Shown here: positions 11,441 to 20,948 of the stretch, piece by piece | Position numbering within the stretch: the stretch's first letter is position 1 | Layout of the letters: the number at the start of each line of letters is the position of its first letter | Source: Hyphomonas neptunium ATCC 15444 | GTDB lineage: Bacteria > Pseudomonadota > Alphaproteobacteria > Caulobacterales > Hyphomonadaceae | DNA: 64,000 nucleotides | Direction: 5' to 3' | NCBI RefSeq assembly: GCF_000013025.1 | Contig: NC_008358.1 | Coordinates: forward strand, 372,001-436,000 | Notes under the pieces: generated by a model | The model's input: only the letters and a program-made list of their open reading frames with translations | The model's database searches: none | Told to the model about the DNA's origin: nothing | Program-made: the position numbers and the translations under genes

Positions 11441-11466
11441 CCCGGACGGGTGGGTCCGGGCGTGTC
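11435..11466 (-). terminator. intrinsic terminator of ftsZ
   Basis: GACACGCCCGGAC (11435-11447) and GTCCGGGCGTGTC (11454-11466) form a perfect 13-bp stem with a 6-base loop. On the minus strand it is followed within 3 bases by GTTTTGTCC. It lies 22 bases after the ftsZ stop codon, separating ftsZ from lpxC. Confidence 0.8.
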
Positions 11467-11487
11467 GGGTCTGTTCAGGCGGTCAGC

Positions 11488-12972
11488 TCAGTTATTGGCG
11501 GACCGGCGCAGGAAGGCGGGGATTTCCAGATCGGCATCGTCAAACGGGGCCGGTTTGGGGTGGTCCTCGGGCGATGTGACGATCTGCGAAGGCACGGCGG
11601 GCACGTCGCTGGTGTCGTTCTGGCCCTGCGGCGTCGGGCGGCGCCAGCCGAAGAGGTTGGCAAAGCCGGCGGACGGGGTTTCGCGCGCAGGACGGTCCGG
11701 GGCAGGCGCTTCCTTGCGGCCTGAGAAGACGCCGGGCATCGGAGCGTCGGCCTCGGGCTCATCGTCCGCCACAGCTTCGGCGTCTGCCATCACCGGCCTG
11801 GCGGCGGCAGGCTGAGGGCGCGTGATCACGACCGGGCGGTCTTCATCTTCGGCGTTGGCGGCGACGGGCACAGCGCTGTCGTCTTCGGCAACGGTTTCTT
11901 CAACCAGGGTTTCGAGCATTTCCTCGACACCGGCATCGGCCTCTATTGCGGCGGGGACTTCCTCGACCGGGGCGGCGACGGGCTGGCGCACGCTGCCGGT
12001 GGCGGGCTGGGCGGCGGGCAGGCGGCGTGCGGCTTCATCGAGACCGGCAGCCACCACGGAGACGCGGATACGGCCTTCCAGCTCTGTATCGAAGGCCGAG
12101 CCGATGATGATGTTGGCTTCAGGATCTGCCTCGCGGCGGATTTCGTTGGCGGCCTCGTCCAGCTCGAACAGGGTCATGTCATAGCCGCCGGTGATGTTGA
12201 TCAGCACGCCTTTGGCGCCGCGGATCGTGACATCGTCGAGCAGGGGGTTGTCGATGGCGGCGCGAGCCGCGTCGAGGGCGCGGGTTTCGCCGGTGGCTTC
12301 GCCCATGCCCATCAGGGCGGTGCCCATGCCGGTCATGATGGCGCCGACGTCGGCGAAGTCGAGATTGATCAGGCCGGGCATGACGATGAGATCGGTGATG
12401 CCGCGCACGCCGTTATAGAGCACGTCATCGGCCATGCGGAAGGCGTCCGCAAAGGTGGTGCGGTCGTTGGCGATGCGGAAGAGGTTCTGGTTGGGCACGA
12501 CGATCATCGTGTCGACATGGCTGCGGATGCGCGCGAGGCCTTCCTCGGCGAGCTTCATCCGGTGGGAGCCTTCAAAGCCGAACGGCTTGGTGACCACGGC
12601 GATGGTGAGGATGCCCATTTCCTGCGCGGCGCGTGCGATGACCGGCGCGGCGCCGGTGCCGGTGCCCCCGCCCATGCCCGCGGCGATGAACACCATATGG
12701 GCGCCTTCAAGATGGAGGCGGATTTCCTCGAGTGATTCTTCAGCGGCGCGGGCGCCAATTTCAGGACGCGCGCCAGCGCCGAGACCGCCAGTGGTCTCAA
12801 GGCCAAGCTGGAGCTGCATCTCGGCGCGCGAGCGGGCGAGGGCCTGCGCGTCGGTGTTGGCGACGACAAATTCGACGCCCTGGAGGTTTGCCTCGATCAT
12901 GTTGTTGACGGCGTTGCCGCCGGCACCGCCTACGCCAAAAACGACGATTTTGGGTCTGAGTTCTTGGGTCAT
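11488..12972 (-). CDS. ftsZ: cell division protein FtsZ
   Basis: FtsZ is the tubulin-like GTPase that forms the division ring. The globular core (about 1-320) starts [19 protein letters not shown] and has the GTP-binding T4 loop GGGTGTGA at 101-108 and the T7 segment with NLDFADV. A Pro/Ala/Glu-rich linker of roughly 150 residues follows, long as in Caulobacter relatives. The extreme C-terminus keeps the FtsA-binding peptide IPAFLRRSA. At 494 residues it is long because of the linker. The nearest upstream gene is ftsA (123-bp gap containing the hairpin arms AGCCCCCAC and GTGGGGGGGCT), so ftsZ may have an extra promoter there. Confidence 0.98.
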   Translation of the reverse strand: MTQELRPKIVVFGVGGAGGNAVNNMIEANLQGVEFVVANTDAQALARSRAEMQLQLGLETTGGLGAGARPEIGARAAEESLEEIRLHLEGAHMVFIAAGMGGGTGTGAAPVIARAAQEMGILTIAVVTKPFGFEGSHRMKLAEEGLARIRSHVDTMIVVPNQNLFRIANDRTTFADAFRMADDVLYNGVRGITDLIVMPGLINLDFADVGAIMTGMGTALMGMGEATGETRALDAARAAIDNPLLDDVTIRGAKGVLINITGGYDMTLFELDEAANEIRREADPEANIIIGSAFDTELEGRIRVSVVAAGLDEAARRLPAAQPATGSVRQPVAAPVEEVPAAIEADAGVEEMLETLVEETVAEDDSAVPVAANAEDEDRPVVITRPQPAAARPVMADAEAVADDEPEADAPMPGVFSGRKEAPAPDRPARETPSAGFANLFGWRRPTPQGQNDTSDVPAVPSQIVTSPEDHPKPAPFDDADLEIPAFLRRSANN

Positions 12973-13095
12973 CGTGCGCCTGTTCTCACAATTTCGCGTC
13001 CCGCCGGGCCGTATGAGCCCCCACCATCGCGTGGGGGGGCTAAAAAACGCTTAAGTGAATGTGGATGGCGCGAGAAACTTTTCAGGGAAACTTCT

Positions 13096-14391
13096 TCAGA
13101 AATTTTCCTTCAGCCAGCGCAGCGCTGTATTCACCAAAGTGCCTGAACCGGCAGTATCCTCTGTTGATGCCACGCCAGCCCGCGCTGCATCTGCAAACCC
13201 CAACTCCGGATAGAGTATCAGGCCCGACGCTGTGGAGAAAGCCGGTGTTGCCAGTGCCTCGCCCAGAAATTCGGCAATCACCGGCCGGCCGAGGCGCACG
13301 GGCGCGCGCAGATAGCGGCTGGCGACTTCGCGGATGCCGGGAAGCTGGCTGGCCCCGCCGGTCAGCACGACGCGGTGGGGGAGGACCTTGCGCACATCGC
13401 TGGTTTCCAGAAGCTGAGCGACCAGTTCGAAGGTTTCCTCGATGCGCGGCGCAATGATGCGGGCAATCTCGCCGCGCTCGGTGCGGGTGGCATGCAGGCG
13501 GCCGTCATCCCCGAGGCGGGCGGCTTCGACCCGCTCGGCAAGGCCGGGGCCTTCAAGGTCTGCGGTGCCGAACATGGTTTTGATCCGCTCGGCGGCCGCA
13601 AAGGTGGTTCCCAGGCCCTGGGCAAGGTCTGCGGTGACATGCTGGCCACCGGCCGGCACGAGGCCGAGCCAGGCGGGCGCGCCATTGAGAAAGACCGAAA
13701 CAGCGGTAATCCCGGCGCCCATGTCGATACAGATGGTGCCGTTCTCAAGCTCGTCCTCGATCAGCGTGCCAAGGCCCGAGGCGATGGAGGAGGGGACAAG
13801 TTTGGTGATGCCCAGATGCGCCCGGCCAACGCATTCGATCAGATTGCGGACGATGGATCTGGGCGCGGTGATTACCGCCATGCGGACATGCAGCGTGTTG
13901 GCGATCATGCCGACGGGCTGGCGCACGCGGCCGGCGGCGCGGTCAATCGTGTAGACGACGGGCCAGGCGGCCAGAACATCTGAATTCTTCTGCGGCACAC
14001 GGGCAATGGCCTGGGCATGCAGGCGGCGCACATCGCGCCCCGTGACCGGGCGCCCACCGGGCTCGATCTGGGCCTCGACAAGGCAGGAGACAACTTGCGG
14101 GCCGCTGACGCCGAGGATGACTTCGCTGATCGGTTCGCCCGCTTCGCGTTCGGCGTCTTCCACGGCCACACGGATGGTGCGCTCCAGGCCGTCCATATCG
14201 GTAATGCCGCTGCCATTATAGCCGCGCGTCTGCTGGCGCCCGGCGCCGAGGATCTGAATGCGGCGCGGGCCGGAGCCATCCGGGCGACCGATGAGACAGG
14301 TGGTTTTCGAGCAGCCGATGTCGAGGGCGGCGACGGTGCCGGCGCGCTGGCTCTGAAGGCGGGCGAGGCGTTTTGCCGAGAGGTTTGCCAT
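13096..14391 (-). CDS. ftsA: cell division protein FtsA
   Basis: FtsA is the actin-fold ATPase that tethers FtsZ to the inner membrane. Its 431 residues show the phosphate-1 motif AALDIGCSKTTCLIG near the N-terminus, the SHS2/1C insertion (about 100-180), the phosphate-2 segment CIDMGAGITAVSVF and the adenosine motif VVLTGGASQLPGI. The C-terminus, LVNTALRWLKENF, is the amphipathic membrane-targeting helix, so the protein is complete. Its ATG shares one base with the ftsQ TGA, so translation is coupled. Confidence 0.97.
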   Translation of the reverse strand: MANLSAKRLARLQSQRAGTVAALDIGCSKTTCLIGRPDGSGPRRIQILGAGRQQTRGYNGSGITDMDGLERTIRVAVEDAEREAGEPISEVILGVSGPQVVSCLVEAQIEPGGRPVTGRDVRRLHAQAIARVPQKNSDVLAAWPVVYTIDRAAGRVRQPVGMIANTLHVRMAVITAPRSIVRNLIECVGRAHLGITKLVPSSIASGLGTLIEDELENGTICIDMGAGITAVSVFLNGAPAWLGLVPAGGQHVTADLAQGLGTTFAAAERIKTMFGTADLEGPGLAERVEAARLGDDGRLHATRTERGEIARIIAPRIEETFELVAQLLETSDVRKVLPHRVVLTGGASQLPGIREVASRYLRAPVRLGRPVIAEFLGEALATPAFSTASGLILYPELGFADAARAGVASTEDTAGSGTLVNTALRWLKENF

Positions 14392-15263
14392 CAGGTGCGC
14401 TCACCGGCGGGGGCGAGGGGGGCGGCGAGTTTGGCTTCCTCGGAGACGCGCAGATAGACACGGCCGCGCGAGCGCAGGTCGATCATGTCGAGCGGGCGCT
14501 GGGTCAGCGCGGTGCGCACCTGCAGCTTGGCGAGGCGGTCCATTGCGGGCTCAAGCGCTTCATCTTCGGGCAGGCGAACCGTCACGCCACTGACGAAGCG
14601 CATGTCCCAGCGGCGTTCGCCGACGCGGGTGGCGACGGCGACGCGGTCGTTGATGTCGGGCGAAGCGGCCAGCGCGCGCGTCAGCTGGGGCGCTGCTTCA
14701 GGCGCGCCGAGACCGGCCAGGCGGAGGAGGTGGCCATGATCTTCAGACTTGGCATCGGGCAGGATGCGGCCGAGGCCATCGACCACTTTCCAGTCGCGTC
14801 CATCATGCCAGAGGGCGACGGGTTCAGCGGCCTCGGCGAGGATCACGACCTGGCCGGGCCAGAGGCGGTGTACACGGACGTTGAGGACGTTCTTGGTGGC
14901 TTCAACGCGGCGGCGGATGACATAGGGATCTGCGCGGAACATGTTCTCGCCCGGCTCGATCATCGCGGCGGCGCGCACTTCATCGGCGAGCGCCGGGTTC
15001 AATTCGAGGCCAATCACGGAGACCGAGCGCACATCGACGCCGGCAAGGCGGGCGGTGTCGTCCATGAAGCCGCCAAAGCGCGAGCCGATCTGCGACATCG
15101 ACCCGCCCATCCAGGCAGCGGTGGCAACCAGAATGGCGATCAGCATCACGATGCCGAAAATCACCGAGGAAACGCGCACTTCCTCGCCGGTGGTCTCGTC
15201 AATGATGGTGGCGGGCGCGCGGCGGCGGCCGGGAACAGTCTGGTTACGCTCTATCTTTGGCAT
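14391..15263 (-). CDS. ftsQ: cell division protein FtsQ
   Basis: FtsQ is the bitopic division protein that links FtsB/FtsL to the septal machinery. The 290 residues comprise a basic cytoplasmic N-terminus, one membrane segment (about 32-52), a POTRA domain (about 75-145, beginning [12 protein letters not shown]) and the FtsQ beta domain (about 150-270) with [18 protein letters not shown]. The ddl coding region overlaps its start by 13 bases and ftsA follows with a 1-base overlap, the standard alphaproteobacterial ddl-ftsQ-ftsA-ftsZ order. Confidence 0.95.
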
Positions 15264-16171
15264 GAGGCGTCCTCGATCATCCAGGCGACGAGGTCTTCGA
15301 AACTCATGCCCATATGCGCGGCCTGCTCGGGCACGAGCGAGGTCGGCGTCATGCCGGGCTGGGTATTGGTTTCGAGGATCACGAGCCGGTCCTTCTGTTC
15401 GTCATAGCGGAAGTCCGAGCGTGTAGCGCCGCGACAGCCAAGCGCCCGGTGCGCGAGCAGCGCGGCGTCCATCGCCGCCTCCGTCACTTTCGCGGGCAAG
15501 TCTGCCGGGATCACATGCCTTGATCCACCAGCCGCGTATTTTGCATCAAAATCGTAATAGTCCCTTAAGGTCGTGATTTCCGTGACAGCCAGGGCCCGGT
15601 CGCCCAGCACGGCGACGGTCAGCTCGCGGCCGGGGATGTATTCTTCCGCCATCAGATAATCGCCATAGCGCCAGTTCGGGCCGGTCAGCTCGTGAGGCGG
15701 GCCGTTGGCGCCTTCGCGCACGATCAGCACGCCGAAGCTGGAGCCTTCGTTCACCGGCTTGACCACGTAAGGCGGGGGCAGGGCATGGGCGGCGGCGGCC
15801 TCTGCGCGGGTGACGCGCTTGTCAGCGGCAACATCGAGACCGGCGCTGCGATAGACGGCTTTGGATTTGAGCTTGTCCATGGCGAGGGCAGACGCGAGCA
15901 CGCCGGAATGGGAGTAGGGCAGGCCCATCACTTCGAGCAGGCCCTGCACGCAGCCATCCTCGCCCCAGGGGCCATGAAGCCCGTTGAGCACCACATCGGG
16001 CTCGGCCTCTGCCAGCTGGCTCGCCAGTTCACGGGTCACGTCGATCTCGGTCACGTCATAGCCGGCCTTGCGGGCGGCGGCGGCCATCTGCTGGCCGGAA
16101 GACAGGGAGACCGGCCGTTCCGAAGACCAGCCGCCATAAATCACTGCTACCCGTTTCGTGTCCCGCTTCAT
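15251..16171 (-). CDS. ddl: D-alanine--D-alanine ligase
   Basis: Ddl makes the D-Ala-D-Ala dipeptide for peptidoglycan by ATP-dependent ligation. The 306-residue ATP-grasp enzyme has the N-terminal [14 protein letters not shown] substrate loop (about 13-26), the [11 protein letters not shown] segment (about 60-70), ATP-grasp [11 protein letters not shown] and the C-terminal metal/phosphate motif [16 protein letters not shown] lies 8 bases before the ATG. In relatives murB and murC precede ddl directly; here the upstream gene is divergent and unrelated, so this promoter (16172-16447) must drive ddl-ftsQ-ftsA. Confidence 0.96.
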
Positions 16172-16334
16172 GGGAAATCTCCTCCTGCCGGCCTACTGCC
16201 GCGTCTCGCATGCCTTGATGCCGTGTCGTGGTGAATACCGACTTAAGACGCAGGGGCGGGCGGCTGTCAGGCGGGGGCGGGGCGGTTTTGCGGCAGATTA
16301 CCGAAATATCATGTGGGGCTTTGCAAGAAAGTGC

Positions 16335-16356
16335 TTGACTACATCCGTGGTCAATA
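16335..16356. promoter_or_regulatory. inverted repeat and possible promoter in ddl / TonB-receptor gap
   Basis: TTGACTAC-atcc-GTGGTCAA (16335-16354) is an 8-bp inverted repeat with one mismatch. Its left arm doubles as a good -35 (TTGACT, 16335-16340) for the plus-strand receptor gene, with an AT-rich TATTGATAAG stretch about 17 bases further. The 276-bp divergent gap shows nothing else that I can name. Confidence 0.4.
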
Positions 16357-16447
16357 TTGATAAGCGGCAAACAGATACTGAAAAACGGTAATTTCGGGCG
16401 GCGGGAGGCTGTCTCGGGGGACCAGGCGAAAAACCGGAGATTGACCC

Positions 16448-18490
16448 ATGCTGCTGAAGACCCTGCTTCTCGGAAGCCTTGCTGCGATTGCATTGACGGG
16501 GGCGGCGATTGCCGACGATACCAGTACGGACCGTTCCGTTTATGCGGCGGAGGACTTTGCCCAATATGGCCCGGTCAATGCGCTGGACATGGTGCGCCGC
16601 ATTCCCGGCTTTGCGATCCAGAGCGATGACAGCGGCAATCGCGGCTTTGGCCAGGCGCGGGGGAATGTGCTGATCAACGGGCAGCGGGTGTCGGCCAAGG
16701 ACAATGGCGCGCAGACGGCGCTGGGGCGGATCGCGGTGGCGCGCGTGGTGCGCATCGAGGTGCTGGACGGGACGCAGCTGGATATTCCGGGGCTGAGCGG
16801 CAAGGTGGTCAACGTCATCACCGACGGCGAGGGCACGACCGATGGCACCTGGCGCTACAAGATTCGCCTGCGGGAAAACCTGCCGCCCTCGCTGAATGAA
16901 GGCACGCTGACGCTGGCCGGGGCGAAAGGCGCGCTGAGCTGGAGCGTTGAGGCCGACAGCGCGCCCCAGCGGGCGGCAGACGCTGGCTGGCGGCTGATCG
17001 CGGACGGGCAGGGCGCCCTGCTGGAACAGCGCGAGGAGGACTACACCCGCGTGATCGACGACATTTCCCTCTCCGGGTCGCTCGGCTGGAAACCGGCGAG
17101 CGGGGTGATTGCCAATCTCAATGGCAAGATCGGCGTGTGGGAGATGGACGGCAAGCAGATTTCCAAGACCTATCCGCTGGGCGGGGCAGAGGGGCGGCGC
17201 CTGTTCCGCTTTGCCGAGGATGAGTGGAATGCCGAGCTGGGCGGGGACTATGAATTCGGCGCGGGGCCGGGCCGGCTGAAATTCATCGGCCTGGCGCGCC
17301 ATGAGCACAGCCCCTTCGTGGACCGCTTCCTGATGGCGGGGCTCGATGGGTCTGGCCAGTATGCCTCCAATTTCGAGCAGACGGTGGACGAGGGCGAATA
17401 CATTCTGCGCAGCGAATATGCCCTGCAAACGGGGCAGGGGCGCGACTGGCAGATTTCGGCTGAGGGCGCGTTCAACTTTCTGGAGGCCGAAACCGGCCTT
17501 GAGGAAGCCAATGGCGGCGGGCCGCTGGTGCCCGTGCCGCTGGACCTGGCCAACACCCGCGTGGAGGAGCGCCGCGGCGAGGTGATCCTCACCCATGGGC
17601 GCACGCTGACACCCAAGCTCAGCCTGCAGATTTCCGGCGGGATGGAATATTCCGAGCTCACACAATCGGGCGACGCGGAGAATGCGCGCGAATTTACCCG
17701 GCCCAAGGGCTTTGGCAGCCTTTCCTGGCAGCAGAGCGATACGCTGAAACTCGTCGGCAAGGTGGAGCGGCGGGTTGGCCAGCTCGACTTTTATGATTTT
17801 ATCTCATCGGTGAACCTCGACCTTGGCAATGGCCAGTCCGGCAATGCCGAGATCGTGCCCAACCAGTCCTGGCGCTATTCGCTCGAAGCGCAGAAGGATT
17901 TCAAGGGCTGGGGCGCCTCCACCGTGCGCCTGATCTATGTCGATCTGGAAGACGTGGTCGACCAGGTGCCGATTGGCGAGGGCGCGGGGCCGGGCAATAT
18001 TGCCAGCGCCACGGCCTATGCGGTGGAAACCGAATCGACGCTGAAGCTCGCCAAGCTCGGCTTCACCGGCGCGGAGATCACCGCCAAGGGCCGCTATTAT
18101 GATACCGAGGCGGACGATCCGGTGACCGGCATCCGCCGCTCGATCAACGGCCATCTGATTTATGATTACAATATCGAGCTGCGCCAGGATGTTCCGAGTA
18201 CGAACATCGCCTGGGGCGTGATCCTGGAGGGCTTCAAGCAGGAGCCTTATTACCAGCTGTCAGAGGCTGAACTTTCCGGCAACGAGCCGGCCTTCCTGAT
18301 GGCCTATCTCGAACACAAGGACATCGCCGGCATGACCGGCACAATCGCCATCGGCAACCTCACCAACCAGAAAGACACCTACTGGCGCCGCATCTATGAC
18401 GGCGACCGGAACGGGCCCCTGACGCGCACGGAGGAATATTCGCGGTCATTCGGGGGGATTGTGACGGTGGAATTGAAGGGGAAGTTTTGA
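16448..18490 (+). CDS. TonB-dependent receptor-like outer membrane protein
   Basis: The 680-residue protein has a signal peptide (about 1-22, cleavage after AIA), a TonB-receptor plug domain (about 35-130) with DMVRRIPGF, NVLINGQRVSAKD and VRIEVLDGTQ, and a C-terminal region of alternating strands ending in F (VELKGKF), as for a beta-barrel. I do not see a clear TonB box. The barrel is short for a classic siderophore receptor, and the closest style is the plug-domain receptors abundant in Caulobacterales and sphingomonads. GGAG lies 9 bases before the ATG. It sits between ddl and murB, where relatives have only murein genes, so it looks inserted. Its ligand is unknown. Confidence 0.8.
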   Translation: MLLKTLLLGSLAAIALTGAAIADDTSTDRSVYAAEDFAQYGPVNALDMVRRIPGFAIQSDDSGNRGFGQARGNVLINGQRVSAKDNGAQTALGRIAVARVVRIEVLDGTQLDIPGLSGKVVNVITDGEGTTDGTWRYKIRLRENLPPSLNEGTLTLAGAKGALSWSVEADSAPQRAADAGWRLIADGQGALLEQREEDYTRVIDDISLSGSLGWKPASGVIANLNGKIGVWEMDGKQISKTYPLGGAEGRRLFRFAEDEWNAELGGDYEFGAGPGRLKFIGLARHEHSPFVDRFLMAGLDGSGQYASNFEQTVDEGEYILRSEYALQTGQGRDWQISAEGAFNFLEAETGLEEANGGGPLVPVPLDLANTRVEERRGEVILTHGRTLTPKLSLQISGGMEYSELTQSGDAENAREFTRPKGFGSLSWQQSDTLKLVGKVERRVGQLDFYDFISSVNLDLGNGQSGNAEIVPNQSWRYSLEAQKDFKGWGASTVRLIYVDLEDVVDQVPIGEGAGPGNIASATAYAVETESTLKLAKLGFTGAEITAKGRYYDTEADDPVTGIRRSINGHLIYDYNIELRQDVPSTNIAWGVILEGFKQEPYYQLSEAELSGNEPAFLMAYLEHKDIAGMTGTIAIGNLTNQKDTYWRRIYDGDRNGPLTRTEEYSRSFGGIVTVELKGKF

Positions 18491-18638
18491 GGGGGGTATT
18501 TGTGACAACTCACTTAGACCCTGCTAGTTTTCTATCAATTGTGAACGCAAGCGCTCCAATCAATGAAATAATTCCCCATTGAAAACAGTTCTTGCTCTCC
18601 CATCTATCTCACAATTCTAGTTTTGGTTGGGTGGGAAA

Positions 18639-19298
18639 GTGGCGAACCAATATCCTTACGTCTCTTCAGCAGGCTCTATTGGCCAAGCTTTGGAGCAGTT
18701 TCGTAAGAAACTGCCTCAGACTATAGATTCCGATACGTTGAAACAGTTGGAGCTAGCTCCAAACAATGAATCCTATTTGATCAATGTATTGAAGTTCATC
18801 GGGATCGTAGATGAAGCAGGCAAAGCTGACTCGAAGAAGTCAGAGATATTCTACGCAGACGATACGCAGTATATAGCAGGGTTATCAGAACTTATTGAAG
18901 CAGCCTACTCTTCATTGTTCGATCTACATGGGGCGGTCGCTTGGAACCTCGACAAGGGAAAGCTGACGAGTTTTTTCCGGCAGGCGGACAAGACTAGCGA
19001 AATTGTAGGAGGTAGGCAGACAAATACTTTTGTTGCTCTAGCGGTTGCCGCGAAAAAGAGGGATGGAGTGGAGGATAAAGGAACATCTAACGGAACTTCA
19101 AAACCCAAAAAGTCTCCCAAGCCAACTGTGGTAGCCAAGAAGACGACAGTTGCCGAGCAGACAACTGTCGAGTTGGCAAAACCGAATGGCTCCCCAGTGT
19201 CACTCAATGTCCGAATTGAAGTAGTTCTTCCTTCGAATTCTACTAAGGAAACTTACGACAATATATTTAAGAGCATTCGAGAGAACCTGATTGACTGA
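18639..19298 (+). CDS. DUF5343-like protein of an AT-rich cassette
   Basis: The product is 219 residues from GTG 18639; a TTG at 18627 is the alternative. The first 115 residues follow the DUF5343 pattern: a start like MANQYPYVSSAGSIGQALEQ, then a winged-helix-like region ending in LINVLKFIGIVDEAGK, and a helical part with LIEAAYSSLFDL. A low-complexity Lys/Thr/Pro linker (about 145-180) leads to a C-terminal module SLNVRIEVVLPSNSTKETYDNIFKSI that resembles the short beta-alpha tail seen on such proteins. Sampled by eye the DNA is near 43% GC, against about 65% around it. It is followed at 8 bases by the Ymh-like gene. No activity is established; a nucleic-acid-related accessory role is inference. 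Confidence 0.68.
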   Translation: MANQYPYVSSAGSIGQALEQFRKKLPQTIDSDTLKQLELAPNNESYLINVLKFIGIVDEAGKADSKKSEIFYADDTQYIAGLSELIEAAYSSLFDLHGAVAWNLDKGKLTSFFRQADKTSEIVGGRQTNTFVALAVAAKKRDGVEDKGTSNGTSKPKKSPKPTVVAKKTTVAEQTTVELAKPNGSPVSLNVRIEVVLPSNSTKETYDNIFKSIRENLID

Positions 19299-19306
19299 GC
19301 CGTACA

Positions 19307-19780
19307 ATGGATCTCGACAAATTTGAAAAGTTGGTGCGGTCGGCCAAGCAGATTTCTTCTGGCGAAGAGCCCCGACAATCACATCCGTTTTTAGACCGGA
19401 GCGTCCATCAATCATTTCCTCCGAAAGTTAGGAAACTATTTGATGATGGTCATTGTGCCGAGGCTACATTTGAGGCCTGCAAGTTCTTCGATAGAAGAGT
19501 TGCGCAAGCTAGTGGTATATCTGAATCCGGATTTACCTTAATGATGAAGGCGTTCAGCGAGAAGAATACGATAATTAAAGCCACCTTGCTCCAAGGCGAA
19601 TCTGGAGAGAACGAGCAGGTTGGAATTAAACATATCGCCGCTGGAATGATGTCTGCCATGCGTAATCCTAAAGGGCATGAGTATGATTTAATGGATTCGC
19701 CAGATGTTTGTCTGGATCAGCTTTCCATAATCTCTGCGCTTATGCGCCAAATTGAATCTGCTCACGGTGACATATTCTAA
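19307..19780 (+). CDS. TIGR02391 (Hypoth_Ymh) family protein
   Basis: The 157-residue protein matches the Ymh/TIGR02391 layout: a histidine-proline opening (about residue 25, HPFL), V-x-x-LF-DDGHC-EA and A-x-K-FFDRRV helices, an LMMKAFSE segment, then G-x-KHIAAGMMSAMRNPKGHE, in which the RN-x-x-x-H motif is the family signature. HEPN-like helical folds share a similar R-x-x-x-x-H arrangement, so RNase or RNA binding is conceivable but unproven. Members are known from prophages and defence-like islands. Base composition is AT-rich like its partner 8 bases upstream, with rare codons for this genome (ATA, TTA). The pair probably forms one transferred unit. Confidence 0.75.
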   Translation: MDLDKFEKLVRSAKQISSGEEPRQSHPFLDRSVHQSFPPKVRKLFDDGHCAEATFEACKFFDRRVAQASGISESGFTLMMKAFSEKNTIIKATLLQGESGENEQVGIKHIAAGMMSAMRNPKGHEYDLMDSPDVCLDQLSIISALMRQIESAHGDIF

Positions 19781-19789
19781 TAAGAAGCA

Positions 19790-19876
19790 AGCGTAGGGTG
19801 GATTGAGTGGAGCGATACGCACCGTTTGGGATTGAGATGGCGGGTTACGCCTTCGGCTAACCCGCCCTACGGGATG
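19790..19876. repeat. dispersed GTAGGGTGG...CCCGCCCTACG-type repeat with hairpin
   Basis: The segment starts AGCGTAGGGTGGATTGAG and ends TAACCCGCCCTACG, the look of a short intergenic repeat found in many proteobacteria. Its core GGCGGGTTACGCC (19839-19851) folds onto GGCTAACCCGCC (19855-19866) with one bulged C and a 3-base TTC loop. It lies between the convergent Ymh-like gene and murB, so it may stop both transcripts and marks the right edge of the AT-rich cassette. Confidence 0.6.
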
Positions 19877-19892
19877 GGTTGCTCTCCGCCCC

Positions 19893-20864
19893 CTAGACCC
19901 TCTGCACACGTCCCATGCGGCGGACTTCCCAGCGGAGTTCCACGCCTGAATTTTCCAGCACCCTTGCCCGGACCAGTTCGCCGAGGGCTTCGAGGTCGGC
20001 GGCGGTGGCGTCGCCCGTGTTGATCAGGAAGTTGCAATGCAGGGGCGAGACCTGCGCGCCGCCGACTTTCAGGCCGCGGCAGCCGGCGGCGTCGATCAGT
20101 TTCCAGGCGGAGCGCTGATCGGGCGTGCCCGGAGGGTCGGGATTAGCGAAGGTGGAGCCGGAGGTTTTTTCTTTTATGGGCTGGGTTTGCGCGCGGCGGG
20201 CCTGAAGGGCGGCGATGTCTGCGCTGATCGCTTCGGGGTCGCCAGCGCCGGTGCCTTCCAGGATGAGGCGGGTGACGATCAGGTCGTCTGGCAAATCGGT
20301 ATGGCGATAGGAGAAGTGGGCCTCGGGCAGGGCGCCGGGCTTGCCGGGGCCGCGATAGGCGACGCGGCTGCCATCGCGGCGGAAGCCATGCAGGGCGACG
20401 AGGCGGTCGCGTAGCTCGCTGCCATAGCAGCCGGCATTGGTGCGGGTGGCCCCGCCCAGCGAGCCGGGAATGCCGGAGAGGAATTCGAGGCCCGTGATGC
20501 CGTTGGCGGCCGCCGCTTTGGCGACGGCAAGATCGAGCGCGCCGGCGCGGGCGGTGAGCGTGATGCCGTCAAGGGCTTCGATCTCGCCCCAGTATTTGCC
20601 CATCAGGCGGATGACGATACCGGGAATGCCGCCATCACGGACGATGAGGTTTGAGCCCACGCCCAGCGGGGTGACAGGGATGGCGGGGTCGAGCGCCTTG
20701 AGGAAGGCTTCGAGGTCTTCCTCATCGGCGGGCAGGAAGAGGGCGTCTGCCGGGCCGCCGACGCGGAACCAGGTATAAGGCGCAAGCTCCGCCCCGCGCA
20801 GCAGCTTGCCGCGCACGTCTGGCAAGGTGGGGAGCAGATCGGGAGAGGGGGATGTGGGGGTCAT
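19893..20864 (-). CDS. murB: UDP-N-acetylmuramate dehydrogenase (MurB)
   Basis: MurB is the flavoenzyme that reduces UDP-GlcNAc-enolpyruvate to UDP-MurNAc with NADPH. The 323 residues show the FAD domain with [25 protein letters not shown] and [14 protein letters not shown], then the substrate domain with SGSTFANP, carrying the catalytic serine of the family, and [28 protein letters not shown]. The length is normal. In relatives it lies directly between murC and ddl; here it is separated from ddl by 3.7 kb of unrelated genes, and murC is not in the window. Confidence 0.95.
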
Positions 20865-20948
20865 GGCTGCAACGGGTTTCCTGCAACCGCGCGCCCTGTC
20901 AAGCCAGCTGCCGGGCCAGCCACCGAGTCAGCCGCCGGGGGCAGGGCC

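Noticed and set aside
12990-13060. Intrinsic terminator between ftsA and ftsZ (AGCCCCCAC...GTGGGGGGGCT)
   Set aside because: On the transcribed minus strand the T-run precedes the stem instead of following it, so it would not terminate ftsA transcripts; ftsA-ftsZ readthrough is expected.
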